DNA of 64,000 nucleotides from NCBI GenBank assembly GCA_001749745.1, contig JWTM01000101.1, forward strand, positions 372,001-436,000, in the 5' to 3' direction. The notes beneath the pieces were generated by a model. The model was not told the DNA's origin and did no database searches. It saw nothing but the letters and a program-made list of their open reading frames with translations. The translations under genes and the position numbers were made by a program. The DNA comes from Candidatus Marispirochaeta associata (GTDB taxonomy: Bacteria; Spirochaetota; Spirochaetia; JC444; Marispirochaetaceae). Shown in pieces: positions 1-8,543 of the stretch (positions within the stretch are counted from its first letter, which is position 1; each line of letters starts with the position of its first letter).

Positions 1-906
1 CCCTTGGTTAAGCCCCAGTCCGGTGATCAGGGGAATATCGGCTTTAGAAAGGGGGAACGGATTCGCGAACTCCTCTTCCCTAGCGAGAAACAGCTCGAGC
101 ATTCTCGTTCCCCGGCGAACTGTCTTTAAGGATTGGCCGGGAAGTCCTTCGATTTCGCCGCTCTCCTCCTGGAGGGATAGAAAGAGCGCATCCGTACCGA
201 AGATGATCCGCGGTGCATAGTCGCTGAAGAAGCTCGCCGCCATCCTCCTGCGCTTCTCGCCGCCGCCTAAGTCCGGATAGAGATATCGCCCCGGGGCCAG
301 GTCGAGGTAGGCGTTGGGGTAATCGTCCAGAAAACCCGCCATCCTCGGAACATCCCCGGCCAGGAAGAGGAGGTGGGGGAAGATGAATCGGCCCTCCGGG
401 ACTGCGCGGCAAACCCGCTCCGCCTGCTCGATCAGTTCGTCGAAGCCGGGTACCTCTTTTCCGACATAACTCCAGGGGCCGCCGGTGCGTTCCCAGAAGA
501 GGGGAGGGTCGGCGACATGGATCAGCACCGGGATACCCGCTTCGGCGGCCTTGCGGTAGGCGGCCAGCAGGGCGGGATCGTCGATGGAGAGGCCGAGCTC
601 GGCCTGAAGCTCCGGCTTTCCTTCCCAGAGTTTAAGGCCGTCGAAACCCATTTCTATCATAGCCTGCGCCTGCTCCTCGAGGGGTGCCCTCTCGGGCGAC
701 CAGTGGTCGAAGGAGCCGAGGATGTCTACCCGGCCCGGGAGGCAGCGCTTGGCGAGGATCAGTTCCGGATTGAAGTTGAGCCCCTCCCGGAAGGGGAGGG
801 ATACGATGCCGACCCGGTCCACGCCGCCGATCTGTTCTTGATCCAGATAGGCCTTCAGCTCCTCGAGACGTCCGGCGGCGCCGAAGTGGATATGCCCGTC
901 GATCAT
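1..906 (-). CDS. Amidohydrolase-2 family metal-dependent hydrolase (3' end missing)
   Basis: The minus-strand frame is open from the ATG at 906 to the window edge, giving 302 residues with no stop, so the C-terminus lies outside. The start reads MIDGHIHFG with the HxH metal motif (His5, His7) of the TIM-barrel amidohydrolases. Further ligands of this fold can be seen: a His in LIHVADPP, a His in FPHLLFL, and an Asp in IFGTDALF. The gene follows the NagB-like gene by 19 bases and is the last visible member of the sugar-uptake operon. A role in deacetylating or hydrolysing the imported amino sugar is therefore plausible. The substrate cannot be read from the sequence; amidohydrolase-2 proteins also include decarboxylases and lactonases. 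Confidence 0.8.
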   Translation of the reverse strand, partial: MIDGHIHFGAAGRLEELKAYLDQEQIGGVDRVGIVSLPFREGLNFNPELILAKRCLPGRVDILGSFDHWSPERAPLEEQAQAMIEMGFDGLKLWEGKPELQAELGLSIDDPALLAAYRKAAEAGIPVLIHVADPPLFWERTGGPWSYVGKEVPGFDELIEQAERVCRAVPEGRFIFPHLLFLAGDVPRMAGFLDDYPNAYLDLAPGRYLYPDLGGGEKRRRMAASFFSDYAPRIIFGTDALFLSLQEESGEIEGLPGQSLKTVRRGTRMLELFLAREEEFANPFPLSKADIPLITGLGLNQG

Positions 907-925
907 GGCTCTCGAACAAGCCGGG

Positions 926-1750
926 TCAACGGAGGGCGAAGTCGGGCTTCATGGCCACGATCGGCGTAACCGTCAGGTTTGCCTTCGGGTGACGCCGGGC
1001 GAAGGAGGCGGGAAACTCCGGTCCCATGGGTCCGAAGAGGAGTTTGCGCACCACCGCCGCCTGCCAGGGGCGGTTCATGTAGATCTTCAGCTCCCGGGCC
1101 GCCAGGATCTGCTTCATCCCCACGGTAACCGCCTTGGCCGGCACCTGATCGAAGGCGCCCCGCATGGCGGTGTTGGAGTTGATGGTGATCGTCTCCCGGG
1201 TGAGTTCGACGATGCGCGAGGGAGCGTCGGCGGGACAAGGGGCTTCGTTGAAGGCCAGGTGTCCGTTGATCCCCACCCCGGCGAAGCAGATATCGATCCC
1301 CCCCAACTCCTCTATTCTGCGGTCGTAGGCGGACGGGTCGGACGGGTCGGGAAAGTAGATCTGATCAGCTGCAAGGCCGCAATCGACAGGAACGGTTCCC
1401 AGGAACTCGCGTTCGATAAACCCTCGGAACGAGAGGGGGCTCGTGACCGGCACCGCCCGGATCTCTTCCCCGGGCTCCAGGTACTCGTCCATGAAGAAGC
1501 AGTGCAGCCGGGAGAGGTCCAGGGGCATCCGGCGGCAGAGCTCGGCGAAGCGGCGGTACTGAAAGGTCGGTCCCACCGGTAGAATGAAGCGCGTAAGCTC
1601 GTCTCGCGCATTCGCTTCACGCACCGCGGCGTACATCTCCAGGGCGATCCGCCAGTAGAGATCGGTCTCGGTTTCGACCTGCTCCACCGGGAGCGGGCTG
1701 TCCGGTCCCAATTCCCGGGCGTAGATTGCAGGATCGACGGAATAGCTCAT
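926..1750 (-). CDS. Glucosamine-6-phosphate deaminase/isomerase family protein (NagB-like)
   Basis: A 274-residue member of the NagB sugar-phosphate isomerase family, which converts glucosamine-6-phosphate to fructose-6-phosphate and ammonia. The motif FFMDEYLEPG carries the conserved catalytic Asp (Asp72 in E. coli NagB). GVGINGHLAFNE carries the His and Glu of the E. coli Asp141-His143-Glu148 triad, but the Asp141 position is Asn. That change occurs in other ABC-transporter-linked homologues, to my recollection, so this may be a subfamily with a different substrate rather than a broken enzyme. It starts 4 bases after the permease stop, which suggests translational coupling within the uptake operon. 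Confidence 0.8.
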   Translation of the reverse strand: MSYSVDPAIYARELGPDSPLPVEQVETETDLYWRIALEMYAAVREANARDELTRFILPVGPTFQYRRFAELCRRMPLDLSRLHCFFMDEYLEPGEEIRAVPVTSPLSFRGFIEREFLGTVPVDCGLAADQIYFPDPSDPSAYDRRIEELGGIDICFAGVGINGHLAFNEAPCPADAPSRIVELTRETITINSNTAMRGAFDQVPAKAVTVGMKQILAARELKIYMNRPWQAAVVRKLLFGPMGPEFPASFARRHPKANLTVTPIVAMKPDFALR

Positions 1751-1754
1751 GCTT

Positions 1755-2609
1755 CTAACCCTTTACCGCTCCGGCGGCCAGCCCCTTGATGATCTTCTCA
1801 TGCAGGAAGACATAGACCAGAATGCTCGGAATAATCGTCAAGACGATGGCGGCGAACATTGAGGTGTAGTCGGTAAAGAACTGACTGGTGAAGAAGCGGA
1901 TACCGAGCTGCAGGGTCCGGGCCTTCATGCTGGAGGTGAGCAGCAGGGCATAGATAAACTCGTTCCAGGAGAAGAGGAAGACGAAGGTTCCGGCGGTAAC
2001 GATACCGACCCGCGAAAGGGGCAGGATAATCCTCCAGTAGCGCTGGAAGAAGCTCGCTCCGTCGATCACCACCGCCTCTTCGAGTTCCTTGGGGATGGTG
2101 CGCATAAAACCGTGGAGCAGGAAGGTGGAGATCGGAATATTGATGGCCGCATAGGTCAGTACCAGGGCCCAGAGGTTGTCGTAGAGGCCGATCCGATTGG
2201 TGAGCCGGAAATAGGGGGCCATCAAGCCGACGATGGGCACCAGCACTCCGGCGATGATCAGATTCATCAGGGTCTGCTGCAGGGGGAACTTCTCTCTCGC
2301 GAAGACGAAGGCCGCCATGGAGGTGACCAGCATGGCGATGGCCGTGGAGACGGTGGAGACGAAGACCGAGTTCAGGAAGAGCCGCGGCAGGCCGGAGATC
2401 TGGACCGCATTGATGTAGTTTTGGAATTGCCAGACATCGGGCAGGGCGAAGGGCTGCATTTGCAGCTCCAGGTTGGTCTTGAAGGAGGAGATGAATAGCC
2501 AGATCAGCGGAACCAGGGTGAAGAGCAGGAAGAAGCCCAACACCGACCACTTGAGGCCCTGAAAGAAGTATTCTACCGGTTTGAAGGTTTTCTGTCGTAC
2601 TATGGCCAT
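1755..2609 (-). CDS. ABC sugar transporter inner-membrane permease, MalG type
   Basis: A 284-residue permease with six predicted membrane segments. The first is near residues 18-38 (LGFFLLFTLVPLIWLFISS). The EAA loop, EELEEAVVIDGASFFQRYW at about residues 180-200, contacts the ATPase. It resembles MalG/carbohydrate uptake transporter-1 (CUT1) permeases. It directly follows the MalF-like gene, whose stop codon is one base upstream, so the two permeases are coupled. No ATPase gene is present in this part of the operon. In this transporter class a shared MsmK/UgpC-type ATPase encoded elsewhere often serves several systems, and that is the likely case here. Confidence 0.92.
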   Translation of the reverse strand: MAIVRQKTFKPVEYFFQGLKWSVLGFFLLFTLVPLIWLFISSFKTNLELQMQPFALPDVWQFQNYINAVQISGLPRLFLNSVFVSTVSTAIAMLVTSMAAFVFAREKFPLQQTLMNLIIAGVLVPIVGLMAPYFRLTNRIGLYDNLWALVLTYAAINIPISTFLLHGFMRTIPKELEEAVVIDGASFFQRYWRIILPLSRVGIVTAGTFVFLFSWNEFIYALLLTSSMKARTLQLGIRFFTSQFFTDYTSMFAAIVLTIIPSILVYVFLHEKIIKGLAAGAVKG

Positions 2610-2610
2610 C

Positions 2611-3501
2611 TTACTGCTCCGTATCGGCGGCCGAGCTCTTGCGGCCCAGGGTGGATCGAATCAGGACGATAATAATCAGCCCCAGAATAACCAGCGTAGC
2701 GCCGACGGCATTGGCGTGGCCGTAGTCGATGTAGCTCAACATCTTGTAGAGCTGAATACCCAGGACCGATGTCCGGTTGGCGGGACCCCCGTTGGTCAGG
2801 AGGAAGGTCGCCTCGAAATGGCGCAAGCCGTAGGCCATGGCCAGGGTCATGGTGGTAACCAGAATATCCTTGATCATCGGGAAGGTAATATGAAGCTCCT
2901 GCTGCAATACCGAGGCGCCGTCGATTTCGGCCGCTTCGTAGAAGCTCTCCGGAATCGACATGGTTGAAGCCAGGATAATGATCATGAAATAGCCGATATA
3001 GAATACCTGTTGGATAATGATCGACGGGAGAGCGGTGTTGATCTCTCCCAGCCAGTTGTGGGTCAGGTGTTCCATACCGATCATCTCGAGGAATTGATTC
3101 AGCGCACCGTACTCGGCGTTGTAGATGGCCGCCCACATCATGGCGATGGCCACCTGGCTGATCACGTTGGGGAGAAAGTAGGCTGTCCGCAGGAAGCGCC
3201 AGCCCTTAGGCTGCCGAGCCAGGAGTATGGCCACCAGAGCGGCCATGCCGATCTGCAGAAATCCAAGGGAGAAGAGCCAGATAAAATTATTCTTGATAGA
3301 CCGCTGGAAGGTAGAATCCTGGAAATTGTCGATATAATTCTGCAGTCCAACGAAGACCGGGGTGCTTATCCCGTTCCACTCCATGGTGCTGGTAACGAAG
3401 ACAAACCCCAGAGGATATACGAAATACATACAATAGAGCACAAGCACCGGCACTAAGAATAGAATAATGCCCAGGGTGTTGCGGCGGGATAACATGTTCA
3501 T
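2611..3501 (-). CDS. ABC sugar transporter inner-membrane permease, MalF type
   Basis: A permease of about 296 residues, the partner of the MalG-like protein. It has six predicted membrane segments, beginning LGIILFLVPVLVLYCMYFVY near residue 11, and an EAA loop (ESFYEAAEIDGASVLQQ) near residue 190. A GTG at 3504 would extend it by one residue. I prefer the ATG at 3501 because GAGG lies five bases upstream. It is the second gene of the operon, separated from the binding-protein gene by a terminator-like hairpin. Confidence 0.92.
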   Translation of the reverse strand: MNMLSRRNTLGIILFLVPVLVLYCMYFVYPLGFVFVTSTMEWNGISTPVFVGLQNYIDNFQDSTFQRSIKNNFIWLFSLGFLQIGMAALVAILLARQPKGWRFLRTAYFLPNVISQVAIAMMWAAIYNAEYGALNQFLEMIGMEHLTHNWLGEINTALPSIIIQQVFYIGYFMIIILASTMSIPESFYEAAEIDGASVLQQELHITFPMIKDILVTTMTLAMAYGLRHFEATFLLTNGGPANRTSVLGIQLYKMLSYIDYGHANAVGATLVILGLIIIVLIRSTLGRKSSAADTEQ

Positions 3502-3527
3502 CACAACCTCGCGTTAAGAAAGGACGG

Positions 3528-3557
3528 AAAAAAGCGCGGCCCCTGAAATCAGGGGCC
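3528..3557 (-). terminator. Intercistronic hairpin with T-run after the binding-protein gene
   Basis: Read on the minus strand, a nine-base-pair stem (GGCCCCTGA/TCAGGGGCC) with a two-base loop is followed after GCGC by six T. It lies inside the operon between the binding-protein gene and the first permease. It probably lets only some transcripts continue, or protects the upstream message, so that the binding protein is made in excess of the membrane subunits. This is known for other ABC operons such as malE-malF. Confidence 0.65.
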
Positions 3558-3578
3558 GGTTTGGGTTAAGAAATCGAA

Positions 3579-4844
3579 TTAGTTGTTGGCTTTAACCAGC
3601 ATTTCGACGAACTCTTCGGGAGTCGCCTCGCCGAGAGCCATGGCAGCCAGGGCCTGACCGAACTCAGCCACAACTTTGACGGAGTAGCGGCTGGCGAAGT
3701 GGCCGATTACGAAGTCGGCGTCGCTGGCGACCCGAACGAACTCCCGCTGCAGGGGATCGGCGTCTGAGCCGAGCTCATACTTGACGGCGAAGAGGGATCC
3801 GGCCTGTTCGGAAACCATCTTCACGTTGTCGGGAGCGGTCATGTACTTCATGAACTCCACTACCGCGGCCCGCTTGGCGGGATTTTCGGTGTTGCCTGCA
3901 GCCAGGTTGGAGAGCAGGAAGCCGATCTGGTGACCGGAGTAGTCGCCGATCTTGGGTGCGGGAGCGAGCTTGGTAGCCGCATATGTGTCGGGTGCGTCGC
4001 CCCGGATGCGTCCGATGTACCAGGGGCCGTTGATGAAGGCTGCGGTATCGCCGGCCATGTAGTGACCGCCGGATACGCCTGCGTCGCCGCCGACCGCGTC
4101 ACGGGTGGTGTTGCCGTCGGAGTAGAGATACTTGAGAACCTCTGCGGCTTCCACATATACATCGTCGCCCAGCTCTTTTTCCCAGACCTGAGGTCCGCCG
4201 ATGGAGCCGAGGATGTGGCTGTACCAGAGCATCGAGGTCCAGGCGTTGGAGCCGCCGGTCATCTGGCTGGTGGGGGTAATCCCGGCCGCCTTCAGGGCCT
4301 CGGCCATCTTCATGAAATCATCCATGGTTGCAGGAGGTGCGCTTACGCCGCCCTGCTTGAGGAGATCCATGTTGTACCAGATGGGAGTAATGGCGATCTC
4401 GTAGGGGATGGTCTTGGTGCGGCCGCCCTTGGTGGACTCATCAATGTAGCTCTCGACGAAATCAGAGCGCCATGCGCCGGAGAGGTCGTCGGTGAAGTCC
4501 ATCAGGATATCGCTTTCATAGTATTGAAAGGTAGTGGGATCGGGATTGAATACGAATACGTCGGGAGCGAGGCCGGAGGCCAGCTGGGCGTTCAGTTTAT
4601 CCCGGTAGCCGTCGGTATCGGGATTGGGCTCGATGGCGACTTTGATCTCGCCGGCATTGGCGTTATTGAAGTCCTGGACCAGGGTGGCGATGGGACCGGA
4701 CTTGGAATCCTGGCCGACCCAGAAGGTAGGGAAGGTCAGTACGACTTCGCCGTCGGTTGCCTCTTGCTCGCCGCCGGCGAACAGAGAAACTGCGGGAAGA
4801 AGCAGTACCAGGGTCATGAACAGCACAAAAATCGTTCTTTTCAT
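3579..4844 (-). CDS. ABC transporter extracellular sugar-binding protein (solute-binding family 1)
   Basis: 421 residues from the ATG at 4844, chosen because AAAAGGAGTACGC precedes it; an upstream in-frame start would add 18 residues with no signal features. The N-terminus is a signal peptide (KRTIFVLFMTLVLLLPAV) ending SLFAGGEQEA, a cleavage region typical of spirochaete binding proteins. The mature part matches family 1 solute-binding proteins, e.g. the YYESDILMDFTDDL and FINGPWYIG regions. It captures a sugar, probably an amino sugar or a small oligomer judging by the NagB-like gene downstream, and delivers it to the two permeases. It is the first gene of the operon. Confidence 0.92.
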   Translation of the reverse strand: MKRTIFVLFMTLVLLLPAVSLFAGGEQEATDGEVVLTFPTFWVGQDSKSGPIATLVQDFNNANAGEIKVAIEPNPDTDGYRDKLNAQLASGLAPDVFVFNPDPTTFQYYESDILMDFTDDLSGAWRSDFVESYIDESTKGGRTKTIPYEIAITPIWYNMDLLKQGGVSAPPATMDDFMKMAEALKAAGITPTSQMTGGSNAWTSMLWYSHILGSIGGPQVWEKELGDDVYVEAAEVLKYLYSDGNTTRDAVGGDAGVSGGHYMAGDTAAFINGPWYIGRIRGDAPDTYAATKLAPAPKIGDYSGHQIGFLLSNLAAGNTENPAKRAAVVEFMKYMTAPDNVKMVSEQAGSLFAVKYELGSDADPLQREFVRVASDADFVIGHFASRYSVKVVAEFGQALAAMALGEATPEEFVEMLVKANN

Positions 4845-4876
4845 TGCGTACTCCTTTTGGTTTCTTTCTTTAAGTA

Positions 4877-4905
4877 AGTAAAGCACAGATGCGGGCAACT
4901 GTCAA
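4877..4905 (-). promoter_or_regulatory. Sigma70-type promoter of the sugar-uptake operon
   Basis: On the minus strand TTGACA and TTTACT are separated by exactly 17 bases. The -10 box ends about 33 bases before the binding-protein ATG. The -35 is a consensus match and the -10 matches at four of six positions. No clear operator palindrome was seen. Confidence 0.7.
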
Positions 4906-4985
4906 TTTTTTTTCTCATTCTTACACTCTATGCCTGGCCGACGCATTTGACAAGGCCCTTTGCATAATGAGGGTGGTTAGAATCG

Positions 4986-4994
4986 TGTTAAGAT
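4986..4994 (+). promoter_or_regulatory. Possible extended -10 promoter of the hemolysin III gene
   Basis: TGTTAAGAT is an extended -10 element (TGn-TAAGAT). Its expected start of transcription, about seven bases downstream, falls at or next to the ATG at 5002. No convincing -35 or Shine-Dalgarno sequence is present, so the transcript could be leaderless. Confidence 0.35.
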
Positions 4995-5001
4995 ACGGGG
5001 C

Positions 5002-5628
5002 ATGCAGACCCTAAGCGAACAGATAGAACAGAAATTGAATGCCGTTACCCATGGAATCGGGGCGGGCCTCGCTATTGCAGCCCTGCTTCTGCTGAGCGCC
5101 GCCGCCGCTGATCCCGGAATGAGGACGCTGCTGCAGATTTATGCCGTCTGTCAGGTAATTCTCTATCTTTCGTCGGCCCTGACCCACGTCTTTTACGACA
5201 TGCCGGGGCCCTACGAGGTGTTGCGGGTTATCGATCAGGCGGCGGTCTACCTGCTTATCGCCGGCACCTATACCCCGGTCGCCTTAGGGGCGGTGGGAGG
5301 AAGTGCGGGGTGGTGGATGTTCGCCCTCGAGTGGGGAATGGCCGCCGTCGGCATTCTGGCCAAGAGCACTCTCTTTCGGGGAAGCCATCTGGCGACGGAT
5401 CTGCTCTACCTGCCGATGGGCTGGCTCTTGCTGGTTTTCTTAGGACCGGTGGCTGCAGCGGTCCCCGCGGGGATGATCGTCTGGATGATCGCCGGGGGAC
5501 TCTGCTACACCGGAGGGATACTCTTTTACCTGATAAAACGCATCCCCATGGGGCACGTATTCTGGCATTTGGCGGTAATCGCCGGGGGAAGCTGCTTCTT
5601 TACCGCCTTCTGGCGCTATCTCGTCTAG
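5002..5628 (+). CDS. Hemolysin III / YqfA family membrane protein
   Basis: A 208-residue protein with about seven predicted membrane helices. It opens with [19 protein letters not shown], the conserved N-terminal signature of the hemolysin III family (PAQR superfamily). A conserved [17 protein letters not shown] segment follows, and a C-terminal [12 protein letters not shown] holds the conserved His. The family shares a fold with adiponectin receptors, whose His residues bind zinc. The bacterial function is poorly defined, and haemolytic activity should not be assumed. It is divergent from the sugar-uptake operon, and its 3' end overlaps the convergent helicase gene by 29 bases. Confidence 0.9.
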   Translation: MQTLSEQIEQKLNAVTHGIGAGLAIAALLLLSAAAADPGMRTLLQIYAVCQVILYLSSALTHVFYDMPGPYEVLRVIDQAAVYLLIAGTYTPVALGAVGGSAGWWMFALEWGMAAVGILAKSTLFRGSHLATDLLYLPMGWLLLVFLGPVAAAVPAGMIVWMIAGGLCYTGGILFYLIKRIPMGHVFWHLAVIAGGSCFFTAFWRYLV

Positions 5629-6898
5629 CCGAATCCCGTCCGCGGCCGCCCTGCCGCTGCCCGCGGCGCTGGGCGCGCATCTCCTGGGCTTTCCGGGCCT
5701 GAACCACATGGGGTGCGGGATGATCCCCCTCCTCCTGTTCGTAGCCGCTGATCTTGCGGACCTCGATTCGCTGCTTGAGGAGCTTCTCGATCCCCTGCAG
5801 GTAGCTTCGCTCATCGGCGCTGACTAAGGAAGAGGCGAGCCCCGCGGCGCCGGCCCGTCCGGTTCTGCCGATCCGGTGGACATAATCCTCAGGTACGTTG
5901 GGGAGTTCGTAGTTGATTACATGGGGCAGATCGTCGATATCGAGTCCCCGGGCGGCTATATCCGTGGCCACCAGGGTCTGAATCTTCCCGGCTTTGAACT
6001 CCTTCAAGGCCCGGGTCCGTGCGGCCTGGCTCTTATTCCCGTGGATCGCCGCCGACGGGATTCCCGCCTTGTCGAGCTGCTGGGCCAAACGGTTCGCACC
6101 GTGTTTAGTGCGGGTAAAGACCAGGATCTTGAACCAGTTGTGCTCCTTGATCAGCTGGGTTATCAGTTCCCGTTTCTGATTCTTGGCTACCGGATGAACT
6201 ATGTGCTGTACGGTCTCCGCCGCGGTATTCCGGGGGGCCACCTCGACGCTGACCGGATTCCTTAGGATTGACGAGGACAATTCCCGGATTTCGTCGGAGT
6301 AGGTGGCCGAGAAGAGCAGGTTCTGCCGCTCTTTGGGGAGGTAGCCGATGATCTTCTTTATGTCCCGGATAAAACCCATGTCGAGCATCCGGTCGGCCTC
6401 GTCCAGGACCAAGGTATCGATCTTGGAGAGATTCAGGGTGCGCTGGGAGAGATGATCCAGGAGACGGCCGGGAGTGGCCACCAGAATATCGATTCCCCGC
6501 TTCAGGGCGGTGATCTGCGGGTTGATTCCGACCCCGCCGAAGATAACCGTCGAATAGAGGTTCATCCCTTTGCCGTAATCGACGACGCTCTGGTGAACCT
6601 GAGCGGCAAGCTCGCGGGTAGGGGTAAGGATCAGTACCCGGGGAGCGCTGCCTTTCCCGGCGGACTTCTGCAGGCGCTGCAGGATGGGCAGGACGAAGGC
6701 CGCGGTCTTGCCGGTGCCGGTTTGGGCGCCGCCGAGGACGTCCTCTCCCTGAAGGATGAGGGGAATAGCCTGCGATTGAACAGGGGTAGGTTCGTCATAT
6801 CCCAGGGACGCCACCGTAGAGGCGATGTGGGGCTTCAGACCTAGTGCGCGAAATTGATCGACCTCGCCTGAGGCGGACCTGGGGTGAGAATGAGACAT
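5600..6898 (-). CDS. DEAD-box ATP-dependent RNA helicase, RhlE-like
   Basis: 432 residues with the helicase motifs in order: Q motif ([14 protein letters not shown]), motif I AQTGTGKT at about 57-64, Ia [19 protein letters not shown] at about 160, III FSATY, then the second RecA domain with ARGLDI and [11 protein letters not shown] basic Arg/Gly-rich tail ([22 protein letters not shown]) probably binds RNA. It unwinds short RNA duplexes, for example during ribosome assembly or RNA decay. Architecture and length fit the RhlE branch. It appears to be a single-gene unit, and the fragment overlapping hemolysin III is only its 3' end. Confidence 0.93.
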   Translation of the reverse strand: MSHSHPRSASGEVDQFRALGLKPHIASTVASLGYDEPTPVQSQAIPLILQGEDVLGGAQTGTGKTAAFVLPILQRLQKSAGKGSAPRVLILTPTRELAAQVHQSVVDYGKGMNLYSTVIFGGVGINPQITALKRGIDILVATPGRLLDHLSQRTLNLSKIDTLVLDEADRMLDMGFIRDIKKIIGYLPKERQNLLFSATYSDEIRELSSSILRNPVSVEVAPRNTAAETVQHIVHPVAKNQKRELITQLIKEHNWFKILVFTRTKHGANRLAQQLDKAGIPSAAIHGNKSQAARTRALKEFKAGKIQTLVATDIAARGLDIDDLPHVINYELPNVPEDYVHRIGRTGRAGAAGLASSLVSADERSYLQGIEKLLKQRIEVRKISGYEQEEGDHPAPHVVQARKAQEMRAQRRGQRQGGRGRDSARRDSARRR

Positions 6899-6996
6899 AC
6901 AATAAACTCCGTGGTATCCGACGTCGCGGCCTGCTCAAATGAGGGCCGGTCCGGTCGCGGCGGAAGGGTAATCTGCTCGGTAGGTAAATACAAAGC

Positions 6997-7018
6997 GCGG
7001 CGCCGACCGGGGCGCCGC
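6997..7018 (-). terminator. GC-rich hairpin after the exonuclease III gene
   Basis: A perfect eight-base-pair stem (GCGGCGCC/GGCGCCGC) with a six-base loop lies 45 bases after the exonuclease stop on the minus strand. It is followed only by a weak T-rich stretch (GCTTTGTATTT). It is a plausible intrinsic terminator, but an imperfect one. Confidence 0.45.
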
Positions 7019-7062
7019 ATGCAGGAAGGTTAGCACAGAAGCTAAGGCCTGTACAAGGGGAG

Positions 7063-7827
7063 CTAAATTTGCAGGTCGATGGAGATCGGGCAGTGGTCGG
7101 AGCCCATAACCTGCGGATGGATCGCCGCCGCCGAGACGCTCTCTCTGAAGCCGTCGTTGACGCAGGCGTAGTCGATCCTCCAGCCGATATTCTTCTGCCG
7201 CGCCCCGGCCCGATAGCTCCACCAGCTGTAATGACCGCCTTCTGCGGTGAAGAGCCGGAAGGAGTCGGCGAATCCACCTGTAGTAAAGCTCTCCATCCAG
7301 GCGCGCTCCTCCGGAAGGTAGCCCGGGTTCTTTTCGTTCTGCTTGGGCCGGGCCAGATCGAGCGGGGTGTGGGCGATATTATAGTCCCCGACGATAACCA
7401 CGTTCTCTCCCGCTGCGACTCGTTGCCGGGCAAGGTCGAAGAGGTGGCCGCAGAAATCGAGTTTGTAGGGAAGCCGGGCGCCCTCGGCCTGGCTGTTGGG
7501 GAAGTAGCAGTTGAAGAGGGTGAACCCCGGATAAGTTAGAATCAGTCCTCGACCCTCGCCGTCGAACTCCGGCGCATCCAAGTAGTCGATAGATTTCGGC
7601 TCTTTCTTAGCGTAGACGCACACCCCGCTATAACCCTTCTTCTCGGCGCTCGCCCAGTAGCTTCTATAGCCGTCGGGGGCGATCAAGGCCTCGTCCAGCT
7701 GCTCCGGTTGGGCCTTGGTCTCCTGAATGGCCAGGATCTCCGGTGAGGTTTCCAACAGCCAGTCGCTCAAGCCCTTCTTCTCGGCGGCTCGAATGCCGTT
7801 TACGTTCCATGAGTAGATTGTCGTCAT
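7063..7827 (-). CDS. xthA: Exodeoxyribonuclease III (xthA type)
   Basis: A 254-residue enzyme of the exonuclease-endonuclease-phosphatase fold. Conserved elements are SWNVNGIRA at the N-terminus (metal/active-site Asn), ILAIQETKA (catalytic Glu), GDYNIAHTPLDL (Asp and Asn), WRIDYACVN, and the C-terminal GSDHCPISIDL with the catalytic Asp-His pair. It cleaves DNA at abasic sites and degrades 3' ends in base-excision repair. Its start codon overlaps the stop of the upstream hydrolase gene (ATGA), so the two are co-translated. Confidence 0.95.
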   Translation of the reverse strand: MTTIYSWNVNGIRAAEKKGLSDWLLETSPEILAIQETKAQPEQLDEALIAPDGYRSYWASAEKKGYSGVCVYAKKEPKSIDYLDAPEFDGEGRGLILTYPGFTLFNCYFPNSQAEGARLPYKLDFCGHLFDLARQRVAAGENVVIVGDYNIAHTPLDLARPKQNEKNPGYLPEERAWMESFTTGGFADSFRLFTAEGGHYSWWSYRAGARQKNIGWRIDYACVNDGFRESVSAAAIHPQVMGSDHCPISIDLQI

Positions 7828-8531
7828 TTCTTGTTCCTTGCGACGAGTTTTTCAAGCTTCGGAAGGCTTCGTTCCAGTTTTTCCCTGCTAAAAGAGCTGC
7901 CGTGGCCGGGATGGAAGCGCTCGGCCCCCGATTCAAGCAGCACCCGCCAGCTTTCGAGCAGATTTTCGATATCATCCGCCAAAGGCGGTACTACCGAGCG
8001 GGGAAAGATGTTGAAGCAGGTATCGCCTACGAAGGCGTCCCCCGAATCGAGAATCAGCGTAAGGGAGCCTGCCGAGTGGCCGGGGGTGAGAATCGCCCGG
8101 CCGGCGATTCCATAGGAGTCGAGTCTGTAGGAGTCGTCGATACCGATCGTAGCCTCTACCGGGGAAAACTGTTGCCGATCGCCCATCGACCGGGAGGCGA
8201 TCCCTGAAACGAGCCGGGCGTATGGATTCAGTCCCTTGGGAAAGGGAGTCCAACCTGCGCTCAGGTGGGGCGCCTCCGGCGCCGAACAGAGGAGCTCCGC
8301 CCCGGTCGCCTCCTTGAGCGCGGCGGCCGCACCGGCGTGATCGTAATGGGCATGGGTAAGAAGGATCAAGCTGATCGCCGAAAGCTCTAAACCTTCGGCG
8401 AAAACCGCCTTACTGATTCTCTTGAGGGAGGCCGGCAGTCCGCAGTCTACCAGAACCGCCCCCTCTCCGGTGATGATCAGGTAGACATGCACATGACCGC
8501 AGCTGATCGGAATTATTCGATCTTCGCGCAA
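7824..8531 (-). CDS. Metallo-beta-lactamase-fold hydrolase
   Basis: A 235-residue MBL-fold protein. The zinc motif HxHxDH is visible as LLTHAHYDHAG near residue 60. The later ligands are the His in LTPGHSAGSL, the Asp in DAFVGDTCF, and the His in FHPGHGSS. The architecture resembles glyoxalase II-like thioester or lactone hydrolases rather than true beta-lactamases: no signal peptide is evident and the fold is short. The substrate is unknown. Coupling to exonuclease III by a 4-base overlap indicates co-expression but does not define a pathway. Confidence 0.85.
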   Translation of the reverse strand: MREDRIIPISCGHVHVYLIITGEGAVLVDCGLPASLKRISKAVFAEGLELSAISLILLTHAHYDHAGAAAALKEATGAELLCSAPEAPHLSAGWTPFPKGLNPYARLVSGIASRSMGDRQQFSPVEATIGIDDSYRLDSYGIAGRAILTPGHSAGSLTLILDSGDAFVGDTCFNIFPRSVVPPLADDIENLLESWRVLLESGAERFHPGHGSSFSREKLERSLPKLEKLVARNKK

Positions 8532-8543
8532 GGAAACGACTCC

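Noticed and set aside
3930..4877. 315-codon open frame on the plus strand
   Set aside because: It is antisense to the sugar-binding protein gene and shows no family features.
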